Positions 35,879 through 44,458 of a stretch of DNA of 64,000 bases are shown here, one piece after another (position 1 is the first letter of the stretch; every line of letters starts with the position of its first letter). The position numbers and the translations under genes are program-made. Under the pieces are notes generated by a model. The model was not told where the DNA came from. It saw only the letters and a program-made list of their open reading frames with translations, and did no database searches. Source of the stretch: Alkalithermobacter paradoxus (GTDB lineage Bacteria > Bacillota > Clostridia > Peptostreptococcales > Peptostreptococcaceae); assembly GCA_002029295.1 (NCBI GenBank), contig MZGW01000001.1, positions 248,001 to 312,000 on the forward strand, read 5' to 3'.

Positions 35879-36838
35879 ATGCGTATTAGATTTGGCTATG
35901 TCGCTATCGCTCTAAATCTACCTAAAGTAACATCATCTAGTACTTTAACTTACGCAAGATACAAAAAAATGACTTCTTCAGAAGAAAGAATAAGTGCACT
36001 AAAAAAAGTAACACTTTCTAATCTAGATGATTTATATAAAATATTAGAGTACAATATTCAAAATGATATACATTTTTATAGAATAACATCAAAATTAGTT
36101 CCTTTAGATACTCATCCAGATGTTACGGATTGGGATTATAGAAGATATTTCAAAAAGGATTTTGAAAGAATTGGAAAGCTAATAAAAAAGCATGGAATGA
36201 GAGTAGATACTCACCCTGACCAATTCAATGTTATAAATAGTACAAAAGAAGACGTAGTTGAAAATACTAAAAATACTTTACTATCTCATGTTAATTTATT
36301 TGAAGATATGAACTATAAGCATGGAAAAATGGTTATTCATGTTGGTAGTGCTCAAGGTGGAAAGGAAGAGGCAATCAAGAGATTCATAACAAATTTTAGC
36401 AAATTTCCAATTGAAATAAGAAAAAAGTTAATTTTAGAAAATGACGATAAGTCATTCACAACTAAAGAAGTATTAAACATCTGTAAAGAGCTTGATATAC
36501 CTATGGTTTTAGATGTACACCATCATATATGTAATAGTGGTGGCGATAATTTAGATAGCATGATAAATGATATTTTTAATACTTGGAACAAAGAGGATTT
36601 GCCTCCTAAAATACATTTTTCAAGCCCAAAAGAAGGACAAAAAGACAGAAAACATTCAGACTATATAAATCCATATGATTTTATAGAATTTGTAGAAAAG
36701 TGTAAAAGGGTCAACATGGATTTTGATGTTATGATTGAGGCAAAGCAAAAAGATTTATCGCTTTTTAAATTAATAGACGATCTTAAGGATATAAAAAAGA
36801 ACTGGAAATGGATTGATAAAACAACACTTGAGATATAA
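35879..36838 (+). CDS. uvsE: UV damage endonuclease UvsE (UVDE)
   Basis: This 319-residue TIM-barrel repair enzyme begins RIRFGYVAIALNLPKVTSSS. Its metal-ligand motifs are FYRITSKLVPLDTHP, MRVDTHPDQFNVINS, MVIHVGSAQGGKEEAI, LILENDD, LDVHHHICN and IHFSSPKEG. UvsE nicks 5' of cyclobutane dimers and 6-4 photoproducts; it is common in spore-forming Firmicutes. GAGGTG lies six bases before the ATG. A strong terminator overlaps the stop codon. Confidence 0.96.
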   Translation: MRIRFGYVAIALNLPKVTSSSTLTYARYKKMTSSEERISALKKVTLSNLDDLYKILEYNIQNDIHFYRITSKLVPLDTHPDVTDWDYRRYFKKDFERIGKLIKKHGMRVDTHPDQFNVINSTKEDVVENTKNTLLSHVNLFEDMNYKHGKMVIHVGSAQGGKEEAIKRFITNFSKFPIEIRKKLILENDDKSFTTKEVLNICKELDIPMVLDVHHHICNSGGDNLDSMINDIFNTWNKEDLPPKIHFSSPKEGQKDRKHSDYINPYDFIEFVEKCKRVNMDFDVMIEAKQKDLSLFKLIDDLKDIKKNWKWIDKTTLEI

Positions 36839-36871
36839 AAAAGTCTCATATTTTTAATATGAGGCTTTTTT
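36838..36871 (+). terminator. intrinsic terminator of the helicase-uvsE unit
   Basis: AAAAAGTCTCATAT pairs with ATATGAGGCTTTTT (one G-U), closing a short T-rich loop and ending in TTTTTT. Confidence 0.88.
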
Positions 36872-36925
36872 ATGCTATAATACATATAAAATAATTTAGC
36901 TCATTATGAAAAGAAAGGAACTATT

Positions 36926-38839
36926 ATGAACTTAATATCTATAGAAAACATATCAAAAAGTTATGGAGACAAAATACTTATTAACAATATATCTCTTGGC
37001 ATTAATGCGGGAGAAAAAATAGGATTACTAGGAATAAATGGTGCAGGTAAATCTACTTTATTAAAAATAATAGCTGGTGTTGAGACTTGTGATAGTGGAA
37101 AAATTACAATAGGAAATGATGTAAAGATAGAATATCTACCGCAAGATCCTCAATTCTATGATGATTTGACAGTACTAGAGCAGATATTTAAAGGTAATTC
37201 CCCTGTAATGAAATTAATAAGAGAATATGAGTCTATTATAGACAGTTTATCAAGAAATCCAAATAACGATGATATGCAAAAAAGACTCATACGTTTAAAT
37301 CAACAAATGGATATTATGGATGCATGGCAGATTGAAAGTGAAGCTAAGGGCATATTGACTAAACTTGGAATTTCTAATTTCAATGCAAAAATTGGTACTC
37401 TTTCTGGGGGCCAGAAAAAGAGGATAGCCCTAGCAAGTGCATTGATAACTCCGTGTGATTTATTGATACTAGATGAGCCTACTAACCACATAGATAATGA
37501 AAGTATAGATTGGTTAGAAGAATATCTAAACAAAAGAAAAGGTGCACTTTTAATGATAACTCATGATAGATATTTCCTAGATAGAGCTGTAAATAGAATA
37601 ATAGAATTAGATAAAGGAAGTATATATAGTTATAATGCAAATTATAGCAAATTTATAGAGTTAAAATTACAAAGACAAGAGTCATTAGAAGCATCTGAAA
37701 GAAAAAGACAGAGTATATTCAAAAAAGAGTTAGCTTGGATTCAAAGAGGGGCCAAGGCAAGAACTACTAAACAAAAAGCTAGAATAGAAAGATTTGAGAA
37801 AATTAAAGAAGATAAAAAAGATTTATCGTCAAACAAGGTTGAAATATCAGTTGGTAGTAGTAGATTAGGAAAGAAAGTAATAGAAATAGATAATATTAGT
37901 AAGAGTTTTGGAGATAAGAAGGTTATAGACGACTTTAGTTATATAGTGTTAAGAGATGATAGAGTAGGAATAATAGGTCCTAATGGAAGTGGAAAATCTA
38001 CTCTAGTTAATATAATAACAGGAAAGTTAAAGCCAGATGAAGGCAAAATAGAAATTGGAGAAACAGTAAAAATTGGATACTTTTCTCAAGATAATACTTC
38101 TATGGACGAAAATTTAAGAGTTATAGAGTATATAAGGGAAGAAGCAGAGCATATATATACTTCGGATGGAAAGGCTATAAGCGCATCACAAATGTTAGAA
38201 AGATTTTTGTTTGCGCCAAGTGTTCAATGGACTCCTATATCAAAGCTTTCGGGAGGAGAAAAAAGAAGGTTATATTTACTTCGTGTTCTTATGAGTTCCC
38301 CGAATGTTCTTATTTTAGATGAGCCGACTAATGACTTAGATATAGATACACTAGCAATTCTTGAGGAATATCTAGATGAATTTTTAGGAGCAGTTATTAT
38401 AGTTTCGCACGATAGATATTTTCTTGACAAAGTTGCAGAAAAGATACTTTCTTTTGAAGGAAATGGAAGTATAAACTACTATGTTGGAAATTACTCTGAA
38501 TATAAAGAATTTATTAAAACACAGGTTGTAGAAGAAAAAAATGAGAAGATATACAAAGAGAAAAAAATAATGCCTTCAAATAATCAAAAGACTCTTAAAC
38601 TTAAATTTACATTCAAAGAACAAAAAGAATACGAGACTATTGATGAAGATATATCAAAGGTAGAGGAAAAATTAGAAAAAATAAACAATGAAATCAATAA
38701 TGCTGGAAGCAATTTTGAGCTTTTACAAAAGCTGATAGAGGATCAAAAAGAAATGGAAAATAAGTTAGAATACTTATTAGAAAGATGGACATATTTAAAT
38801 GAACTTGCAGAAAAAATAGAAGAAAGTAAAAATAAATAA
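36926..38839 (+). CDS. ABC-F family ATPase (Uup-like)
   Basis: This 637-residue soluble protein has two ATPase domains and no membrane segment. Domain 1 has GINGAGKSTL, LSGGQKKRIALASAL and LLILDEPTNHID; domain 2 has GPNGSGKSTL, LSGGEKRRLYLLRVLMSS and LILDEPTNDLDID. A linker with WIQRGAKARTTKQKARIERF joins them, and a C-terminal coiled coil (about 575-637) is typical of Uup/EttA-type proteins. ABC-F proteins bind the ribosomal E site or branched DNA; some give antibiotic protection, but the Uup-like tail argues for a housekeeping role. Confidence 0.93.
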   Translation: MNLISIENISKSYGDKILINNISLGINAGEKIGLLGINGAGKSTLLKIIAGVETCDSGKITIGNDVKIEYLPQDPQFYDDLTVLEQIFKGNSPVMKLIREYESIIDSLSRNPNNDDMQKRLIRLNQQMDIMDAWQIESEAKGILTKLGISNFNAKIGTLSGGQKKRIALASALITPCDLLILDEPTNHIDNESIDWLEEYLNKRKGALLMITHDRYFLDRAVNRIIELDKGSIYSYNANYSKFIELKLQRQESLEASERKRQSIFKKELAWIQRGAKARTTKQKARIERFEKIKEDKKDLSSNKVEISVGSSRLGKKVIEIDNISKSFGDKKVIDDFSYIVLRDDRVGIIGPNGSGKSTLVNIITGKLKPDEGKIEIGETVKIGYFSQDNTSMDENLRVIEYIREEAEHIYTSDGKAISASQMLERFLFAPSVQWTPISKLSGGEKRRLYLLRVLMSSPNVLILDEPTNDLDIDTLAILEEYLDEFLGAVIIVSHDRYFLDKVAEKILSFEGNGSINYYVGNYSEYKEFIKTQVVEEKNEKIYKEKKIMPSNNQKTLKLKFTFKEQKEYETIDEDISKVEEKLEKINNEINNAGSNFELLQKLIEDQKEMENKLEYLLERWTYLNELAEKIEESKNK

Positions 38840-38870
38840 TAAAATTTATCTAAAAAAATAAATTTTTGTG

Positions 38871-38899
38871 TTGACATAAAAATATAAACGCCGTATAAT
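38871..38899 (+). promoter_or_regulatory. consensus sigma-A promoter for the T-box leader
   Basis: Perfect TTGACA (38871-38876) and perfect TATAAT (38894-38899) with a 17-base spacer, located about 30 bases before the first T-box stem. Confidence 0.85.
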
Positions 38900-38934
38900 C
38901 ATATCTATCATAAGGAAACGAAATCGAAAATTTA

Positions 38935-39176
38935 TATATAAACCCTGAGAAAGAGAGAGTACATATAGCGATTGTTTCAGCGAGCTAGAGTTGGTGTGAG
39001 TCTAGCAACATAACTATATCGAAGAGAGCTCTAGAGGGGATTTTCTGAAATAGTAGTAGGAAAATACGGTATCCACCGTTAAAGGATTTGAGTGGGTAGA
39101 AGTAATTCTATCAACAAGAGTGGTAACACGGAAGCAAACTTTCGTCTCTTATTTTAAGAGATGAAAGTTTTTTTTA
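38935..39176 (+). promoter_or_regulatory. T-box leader 1 (probable tRNA-Arg, AGA specifier)
   Basis: Stem I contains AGAGAGTACATATAG, the distal AGCGAGCTAGAG and GGTGTGAG loops, and the returning strand CTATAT-CGAA-G-AGA-G, which places AGA (39025-39027) at the specifier by analogy with the glyQS T-box. The T-box sequence AGAGTGGTAACACGG (39118-39132) has UGGU, expecting a tRNA with discriminator A. A terminator stem with core AACTTTCGTCTCTT/AGAGATGAAAGTT and eight Ts follows. Uncharged tRNA would favour read-through. Specifier assignment is by hand and GAG cannot be fully excluded. Confidence 0.88.
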
Positions 39177-39182
39177 TAATAT

Positions 39183-39206
39183 ATAGGAAATTATGTATTT
39201 TGTTCA
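39183..39206 (+). repeat. dispersed terminator-associated repeat, copy C (short)
   Basis: ATAGGAAATTAT (39183-39194), immediately after the first T-box terminator, runs on to TTTTGTTCAT, which resembles the end of copy B (ACTTTGTTCAT). It looks like a copy that lost its middle. It is present after T-box 1 and absent after T-box 2. Confidence 0.5.
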
Positions 39207-39218
39207 TTTCAAATTAAA

Positions 39219-39457
39219 TATATAAACCCTGAGAAGGAGAGAGTACATATAGCGATTGTTTCAGCGAGCTAGAGTTGGTGTGAGTCTAGCAACATAACTA
39301 TATCGAAGAGAGCTCTAGAGGGGATTTTCTGAAATAGTAGTAGGAAAATACGGTATCCACCGTTAAAGGATTTGAGTGGGTAGAAGTAATTCTATCAACA
39401 AGAGTGGTAACACGGAAGTAAACTTTCGTCTCTTATTTTAAGGGGCGAAAGTTTTTT
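39219..39457 (+). promoter_or_regulatory. T-box leader 2, near-identical duplicate of leader 1
   Basis: It matches leader 1 over about 240 bases with only about five differences: one A/G near the start of stem I, one C/T after the T-box and a few in the terminator arm. The specifier AGA is at 39309-39311 and AGAGTGGTAACACGG at 39402-39416. Its terminator has TTTTTTG. RNA polymerase must pass both terminators to reach the ABC transporter genes. Confidence 0.88.
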
Positions 39458-39614
39458 GTTTATACAAATAAAATGGAGGTGAAGAAATACAATTTAATGT
39501 TTTTATAATGTCTTGTTTAGAACAATGATTTAGGACAAGAAGCGTGTATTTGCACACTTTTTAAGTAAAAAAATGTAAAATATTCAAAAAAAATGAAAAA
39601 TAGGAGGAGTTAAA

Positions 39615-40418
39615 ATGTTTAACAAAAAAATAATAGTAATAGTAATGATGATATGCTTAAGTTTAGTATTTGCAGGATGTCAAAATCAAAATAGTAAAGT
39701 AGAATCAAAAATTGACCAAATAAAAAAATCAGGAAAGTTAGTTATGGGAACTAGTGCTGATTATCCACCATACGAATTTCACAAAGAAATAAACGGTAAA
39801 CATGAAATAGTTGGATTTGATATAGAAATAGCAAAGGAAATAGCAAAAGATCTTGGCGTAGAGCTTGAAATAAAAGATATGAGATTTGATGGGCTTTTAG
39901 CAGCACTTCAATCAGGAAATGTAGATATTGTTATAGCTGGAATGACACCAACAGAAGAAAGAAAGCAAAATGTAGATTTTTCGAATATATATTATACAGC
40001 TGTTCAAAGTGTAATAGTTAGATCTGAAGATAAAGATATAATAAAATCTATACAAGACTTAGATGCTAAATATGTTGCAGCTCAAAAAGGTTCTATTCAA
40101 GAACAAATAGTTATTGATCAGATTAAAGGAGCAAACTTAAGAGCTTTAGGGAAGATATCAGATTTAATCCTTTCTTTAAAAAATAACAAAGTAGATGCTG
40201 TAGTCCTAGAAAAGCCAGTGGCAAATGCATACGTAAATAAAAACTCAGATTTATACCTAACACAAATAAAGCTTGAAGAAGAAGATGGAGGATCTGCTGT
40301 AGCTGTTAAGAAAGGAAATGAAGACTTAGTGAAAGCTATAAATAAAACCCTTGAAAGACTGATAAATGATAATAGTATAGAAAAGTTTGTAACAGAAGCT
40401 ACAGAATTAGCAGAATAA
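39615..40418 (+). CDS. amino-acid ABC transporter substrate-binding lipoprotein (probably arginine)
   Basis: This 267-residue periplasmic-binding-protein-type lipoprotein has a lipobox LVFAGC (cysteine about residue 22). The family-3 core follows: GKLVMGTSADYPPYEFHKE, VGFDIEIAKEIAKDLGVELE, FDGLLAALQSGNVDIVIAGM and TEERKQNVDFSNIYY. The Asp in FDIEIA binds the substrate alpha-amino group. The tandem T-boxes with a probable Arg specifier suggest arginine or a related basic amino acid as the substrate. GGAGGAG lies upstream. The three genes of a complete importer follow in order. Confidence 0.93.
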   Translation: MFNKKIIVIVMMICLSLVFAGCQNQNSKVESKIDQIKKSGKLVMGTSADYPPYEFHKEINGKHEIVGFDIEIAKEIAKDLGVELEIKDMRFDGLLAALQSGNVDIVIAGMTPTEERKQNVDFSNIYYTAVQSVIVRSEDKDIIKSIQDLDAKYVAAQKGSIQEQIVIDQIKGANLRALGKISDLILSLKNNKVDAVVLEKPVANAYVNKNSDLYLTQIKLEEEDGGSAVAVKKGNEDLVKAINKTLERLINDNSIEKFVTEATELAE

Positions 40419-40450
40419 TACAATAAGACTTATATTAGGAGGTGACAGCT

Positions 40451-41131
40451 TTGGATTTTAGCTTTTTATCAAGGTATTATATGTTTTTCTTAGAGGGCAG
40501 TAAAAATACAATTTTTATTGCAGCATTCACAGTTTTGTTCGGAGTTATATTAGGAACATTTTTGGCATTAATGAGAATATCAAATAATAAAGCACTTAGT
40601 CTACTCGCAACATCATATGTTGAATTTATTAGAGGAACACCCCTTTTAGTACAGTTATATATAATTTACTATGGGCTTCCAAAGTTAGGAGTTGATTTTG
40701 GTGCTATTCCTATAGTAGGAACATATTATGGTGATTTCTTAGCTGGAATTGTTACCTTATCTTTGAATAGTTCAGCATACGTAGCTGAAATTATACGTGC
40801 TGGAATACAGGCTATAGATAAAGGGCAAATGGAAGCTGCAAGATCTTTAGGCCTTAACCACAATTATGCTATGAGATATGTAATAATTCCTCAGGCATTT
40901 AAGAATATACTTCCAGCACTAGGTAATGAGTTTATAGTTATAATAAAAGAATCTTCGATAGTATCTATCATAGGAATACAAGATCTTATGTATAAAGCTG
41001 ATACTGTAAGAGGTAACACATTTCAACCATTTGAGCCTTTAATAGTTGCAGCATTAATTTATTTTATAATGACATTTACACTTTCTAAATTACTTGGAAA
41101 ACTCGAGAGGAGGATGAAAGTTAGTGATTAG
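40451..41131 (+). CDS. amino-acid ABC transporter permease
   Basis: This 226-residue HisM/GlnP-type permease has about five helices. It carries [20 protein letters not shown] and the EAA loop [20 protein letters not shown] that contacts the ATPase. The start is the TTG at 40451, five bases after AGGAGGTGA; a GTG at 40442 lies inside that ribosome site and is rejected. It overlaps the ATPase gene by eight bases. Confidence 0.93.
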   Translation: MDFSFLSRYYMFFLEGSKNTIFIAAFTVLFGVILGTFLALMRISNNKALSLLATSYVEFIRGTPLLVQLYIIYYGLPKLGVDFGAIPIVGTYYGDFLAGIVTLSLNSSAYVAEIIRAGIQAIDKGQMEAARSLGLNHNYAMRYVIIPQAFKNILPALGNEFIVIIKESSIVSIIGIQDLMYKADTVRGNTFQPFEPLIVAALIYFIMTFTLSKLLGKLERRMKVSD

Positions 41132-41849
41132 AGTAAGTAATTTACACAAAAAATTTAAAAAGCAGCACGTTCTAAAGGGAATTAACACAACTATAGAAAA
41201 AGGAGAAGTTGTTGTTGTTATAGGGCCTAGTGGTTCTGGGAAAAGTACATTTTTAAGATGTCTTAATCTGTTAGAATCACCTTGTGATGGAGAAATATTA
41301 GTTGAAGATATGTCTATAACTAGCAAGGATACTGATATAAACAAATTAAGAGAAAAAATGGGTATGGTATTTCAACAGTTTAATTTATTTCCCCACATGA
41401 ACGTTTTGGAAAATATAACTTTAGCTCCCATAAAAGTTAAGAAAATGAGTAAAGAAGAAAGTGAAGAAATAGCTATGAATCTACTTAAAAGGGTAGGACT
41501 TGAAGATAAGGCATATAGCTATCCAAATCAGCTTTCAGGTGGACAAAAACAGAGAATTGCAATAGCTAGAGCACTTGCTATGGCTCCTGATGTTATATTA
41601 TTTGATGAGCCAACATCAGCACTAGATCCTGAAATGGTAGGTGAAGTTTTAGATGTTATGAAAAGTTTAGCATCTGAAGGAATGACTATGGTAGTTGTAA
41701 CTCATGAGATGGGATTTGCAAAAGAGGTTGGAGATAGAATTATTTTTATGGATGAAGGCATGATAGCAGAAGAAGGCGATCCTGAAGATATATTTAATAA
41801 TCCAAAACACTTTAGAACAAGAGAATTCTTATCAAAAGTATTAATATAA
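41124..41849 (+). CDS. amino-acid ABC transporter ATP-binding protein
   Basis: This 241-residue ATPase of the polar amino-acid family has Walker [11 protein letters not shown]-loop [18 protein letters not shown], signature [17 protein letters not shown], Walker [21 protein letters not shown] and the H-loop VVTHEM. It powers the importer encoded with the two preceding genes. The GTG start overlaps the permease stop. A strong terminator ends the operon. Confidence 0.96.
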   Translation: MIRVSNLHKKFKKQHVLKGINTTIEKGEVVVVIGPSGSGKSTFLRCLNLLESPCDGEILVEDMSITSKDTDINKLREKMGMVFQQFNLFPHMNVLENITLAPIKVKKMSKEESEEIAMNLLKRVGLEDKAYSYPNQLSGGQKQRIAIARALAMAPDVILFDEPTSALDPEMVGEVLDVMKSLASEGMTMVVVTHEMGFAKEVGDRIIFMDEGMIAEEGDPEDIFNNPKHFRTREFLSKVLI

Positions 41850-41882
41850 AACAAATCGCTAGTTTTGCTAGCGATTTGTTTT
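41849..41882. terminator. bidirectional intrinsic terminator
   Basis: A perfect 14-bp stem, 41849-41862 with 41868-41881 (core AATCGCTAG/CTAGCGATT), has A/T tracts on both sides. It serves the ABC operon and the converging small gene, whose stop it includes. Confidence 0.9.
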
Positions 41883-42087
41883 ATCTAAGTCCATTCATCT
41901 GTCTTTCAAATGCGTCAACTATATCTTTTCCGCTTGCTCCATTATGTCTTGAGGTTAGACTCATTTTATTTATAGGAGAGTAATTAGTAGCTTCGTAGTC
42001 AGTCATATCTATTCCATTTCTCATTTCACTTTCCATATTATAAATAGCTTCGCTAGCTTCGTGAGCTGCCTTTCTACTTCTAGTCAT
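41881..42087 (-). CDS. small acid-soluble spore protein-like (alpha/beta-type, divergent)
   Basis: This is a 68-residue protein. Its C-terminal part, MSLTSRHNGASGKDIVDAFE, resembles the conserved TSRxNGxxGGxMVxxM block of alpha/beta SASPs, which coat and protect spore DNA. The earlier EAIYNMESEMRNGIDMT resembles the ALxxMKYEIAxELGI helix. Size and both blocks fit, but several family residues differ, so this is a divergent member at best. AAAGGAGG lies seven bases before the ATG. It diverges from another small protein gene at 42267. Confidence 0.6.
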   Translation of the reverse strand: MTRSRKAAHEASEAIYNMESEMRNGIDMTDYEATNYSPINKMSLTSRHNGASGKDIVDAFERQMNGLR

Positions 42088-42266
42088 ATAAAAACCTCCT
42101 TTTCAAAACTTAGCTTACAATTATTTTAACTAAAAAAAGAATTTTTACCCTGTAAATGAATGTAATATAGAGTTAATAATTTACTATAAATCCAAAGTTT
42201 TCTTAGAATGCGATGATTAATATTTAGCAAAATAATAATAACAATACAAAAAGGAAGTGATTTTAT

Positions 42267-42506
42267 ATGTCTCAAAAGAATAAACAAGGTGGACAGAAAA
42301 ACAGAAATGGAATTCCACAGTACAGAAAAAAACCAAACGCTATGAGAGAAGAAATGGCTTCAGAAATAGGAACATTATTTTATGATGTTGAAGATAAAGT
42401 TAATGTAGCAGATGGCGGAAAGAAAAAACTTAGCAAAAGATCATCAAAAGAAGAAATGAGAAATGTAAATCAACAAAAAGGAAAAAACATAAACGACTTA
42501 CTTTAA
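42267..42506 (+). CDS. small basic hypothetical protein, possibly spore-associated
   Basis: This is a 79-residue protein rich in Lys, Asn and Gln with the core KPNAMREEMASEIGTLFYDV. The EMASEIG stretch recalls the SASP helix but the rest does not match. There is no signal peptide or membrane segment. AAGGAAGTG lies upstream of the ATG. It lies back-to-back with the SASP-like gene at 41881, separated by 179 bases with no other gene. Function unknown. Confidence 0.65.
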   Translation: MSQKNKQGGQKNRNGIPQYRKKPNAMREEMASEIGTLFYDVEDKVNVADGGKKKLSKRSSKEEMRNVNQQKGKNINDLL

Positions 42507-42535
42507 AAAAGCAAAGGGTGTGCCTTTGCTTTTGA
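42507..42535. terminator. bidirectional intrinsic terminator
   Basis: AAAAGCAAAGG (42507-42517) pairs with CCTTTGCTTTT (42523-42533), loop GTGTG. It lies between two converging genes. Confidence 0.88.
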
Positions 42536-42536
42536 A

Positions 42537-43727
42537 TTATCTTGCAAATAATCTAAGAAAAGATTTTTTAAGTAGTTCAAGCTGGATTTTAATAGGAATC
42601 CACTTGATTTCAGTATTACTTATTAAATTTACGCTGCCTAAAATTTCTCCGTTTTCTGAAGTAAATGTAAGTGTACCTATTACATCATTTTTTCTAACAG
42701 GAAAAGATAAATCATTTAGCTTAATTTCAGTGTTCAGATTTTCATCCTTGCCTTTAAATACCCATATTTCTTCTTCGGAGATTAAATCTACAGGAAGTTC
42801 ATTTGATCCAAATAAATATCTAGTACTTATATACTCATGCTTAGATAGTATTTTAGTTTTTATAAAGTTATCTCTTCCGTATTCTAGGAGATTCTTACTT
42901 CCTGCAAGTCTTTCTTTTTGATTACCTGAACCAAGAACTAAACCTATTAATCTAAAATCTCTGTCGTTTTTATCTTCAGATTTTACATTCAAAGTAAAGG
43001 CTAAGCAGTAACCCGCTAGACCTGTATAGCCAGTTTTTATTCCATCTACTTCAGGAAATATACTCATAAGTGGATTTGTATTACTTCTTTCAAAGTTTCT
43101 CTTTGGGTTAGAATAAGTTTTAATACTTGTAACTGATAGTGTTTCTTCACGATAATTATCTAAAAGATACTTTACTAATATACTCAAATCTTTAGCTGAT
43201 GATAGATTTTCTATTCTATCATCCATTTTATATATAGGAAGTCCGTGTGAGTTAAAGAAAACAGTTTTATACATTCCTATTTCTCTGGCTTTATTATTCA
43301 TTAATTGTACAAAGTTTGACTCTGTACCCGCTATATGTTCTGCAATAGCAACAGCAGCGTCATTTCCTGATACTATCATAAGAGCTTTTAGCAGCTCGAT
43401 AAGTTCTACTTCTTCACCTGTTCTTAAGTTATAGGTAGACCCACGAAGACGTGCAGCATTTTGGCTTATTGTAACGGTATCATGTTTTGACACTTCATTG
43501 TTTCTTATAGCTTCTAATGCTACTAAAAAAGTCATCATTTTTGTTAAACTTGCTATAGCAACTTGATCATGAATATTATATTCATACACAATCCTTCCGC
43601 TGTCTTCATCCATTAGTATACCTGCTTTGATGTATCGGTCTATATTTTGATTTGAATATATATCAAATGATGTTAAATTAAATAACAAAACCAGTAGTAC
43701 GAATATTGCTCCAAATCTTTTTTTCAA
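42537..43727 (-). CDS. D-alanyl-D-alanine carboxypeptidase (DacF/DacB type)
   Basis: This 396-residue penicillin-binding protein of the S11 family has a signal peptide (about 1-25). The active-site motifs are SLTK (IASLTKMMTFLVAL, about residue 50), SGN (SGNDAAVAIAEHIAG) and KTG (DGIKTGYTGLAGYCLAF). A beta-rich C-terminal domain follows. It trims the terminal D-Ala of peptidoglycan stem peptides; close relatives act in vegetative or spore cortex wall. The TTG at 43727 is five bases after GAGGTGA, so the extra N-terminal codons from 43772 are not used. Confidence 0.94.
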   Translation of the reverse strand: MKKRFGAIFVLLVLLFNLTSFDIYSNQNIDRYIKAGILMDEDSGRIVYEYNIHDQVAIASLTKMMTFLVALEAIRNNEVSKHDTVTISQNAARLRGSTYNLRTGEEVELIELLKALMIVSGNDAAVAIAEHIAGTESNFVQLMNNKAREIGMYKTVFFNSHGLPIYKMDDRIENLSSAKDLSILVKYLLDNYREETLSVTSIKTYSNPKRNFERSNTNPLMSIFPEVDGIKTGYTGLAGYCLAFTLNVKSEDKNDRDFRLIGLVLGSGNQKERLAGSKNLLEYGRDNFIKTKILSKHEYISTRYLFGSNELPVDLISEEEIWVFKGKDENLNTEIKLNDLSFPVRKNDVIGTLTFTSENGEILGSVNLISNTEIKWIPIKIQLELLKKSFLRLFAR

Positions 43728-43971
43728 AATATCACCTCTTAAATAAATTTTTATAACAGATTTTTCGATCATAGTTGTTTAAATATAATTATAATACACT
43801 TTTGGGAATTTGTATAATAAAAGATATCGAAAATAGGTCTTATACACTATATACATAGGAAAAAAATACTTTTATAATCTTTCTAATAATAATGAAGTAT
43901 GAATTAATAAAAACTAAACAAATATATAGTATAATTAGTACAAATACTACAGAAAAATGGAGGTAATAGCA

Positions 43972-44439
43972 ATGGAAGCTGTGTATATAAATCAGATATT
44001 AAACTCTACTAAAGAAGTTATAGATATGTGTTGTAATGAAGATATTCAAAAGGGAAATCCATATATAAAACAAAGTCCTTATAGCACGGAAGATATAAGT
44101 GTAAATATAGGTATTACAGGAGATTTAAAAGGACAACTTGTCATAGCTTTAGGAAAAAATACTATTAAATATTTAGCAGGACAGATGATGGGTGGAATGG
44201 AAATTAATGATATAGAAATGGCTAAAAGTGCTATGGGAGAATTAGGAAATATGATAATGGGAACAGCAGCCACAAAGTTATCGCAGATGCAAACAATAAT
44301 AGATATAACTCCTCCTATGATTTTAGAAGGAAAGGTAAATATCACAAACCCACAGCAAACTATCACGCTTCCATTCAAAACAAAGAGCAATTTAAATTTT
44401 GATATGAATATATCTATAAAGTCAGGAAAAGGAGAATAG
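43972..44439 (+). CDS. CheX-like chemotaxis phosphatase
   Basis: This 155-residue protein carries the CheC/CheX phosphatase motif S-x3-E-x2-N: AKSAMGELGNMIMGTAATKL, followed by TPPMILEG. A single active site and small size fit CheX, which dephosphorylates CheY-P. Upstream residues DISVNIGITGDLKGQLVIAL form the family's beta sheet. The ATG at 43972 is preferred because GGAGG lies seven bases upstream; the ATG at 43957 is within that site. No other chemotaxis gene is adjacent, though two receptors lie elsewhere in the window. Confidence 0.88.
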   Translation: MEAVYINQILNSTKEVIDMCCNEDIQKGNPYIKQSPYSTEDISVNIGITGDLKGQLVIALGKNTIKYLAGQMMGGMEINDIEMAKSAMGELGNMIMGTAATKLSQMQTIIDITPPMILEGKVNITNPQQTITLPFKTKSNLNFDMNISIKSGKGE

Positions 44440-44458
44440 AATCTATTCTCCTTTTTAA
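44427..44458. terminator. bidirectional intrinsic terminator
   Basis: AAAAGGAGAATAGA (44427-44440) and TCTATTCTCCTTTT (44442-44455) form a near-perfect inverted repeat covering the stops of two converging genes. Confidence 0.85.

Noticed and set aside
39021..39030. GAG (Glu) as the T-box specifier
   Set aside because: Alignment with the glyQS T-box (C-GAA-A-codon-A) puts AGA one base further on, and the downstream transporter fits a basic amino acid better; kept as an alternative within the feature.
42520..42921. 133-codon plus-strand frame inside the D,D-carboxypeptidase gene
   Set aside because: It is antisense to the conserved C-terminal domain of the peptidase and begins in a terminator hairpin.
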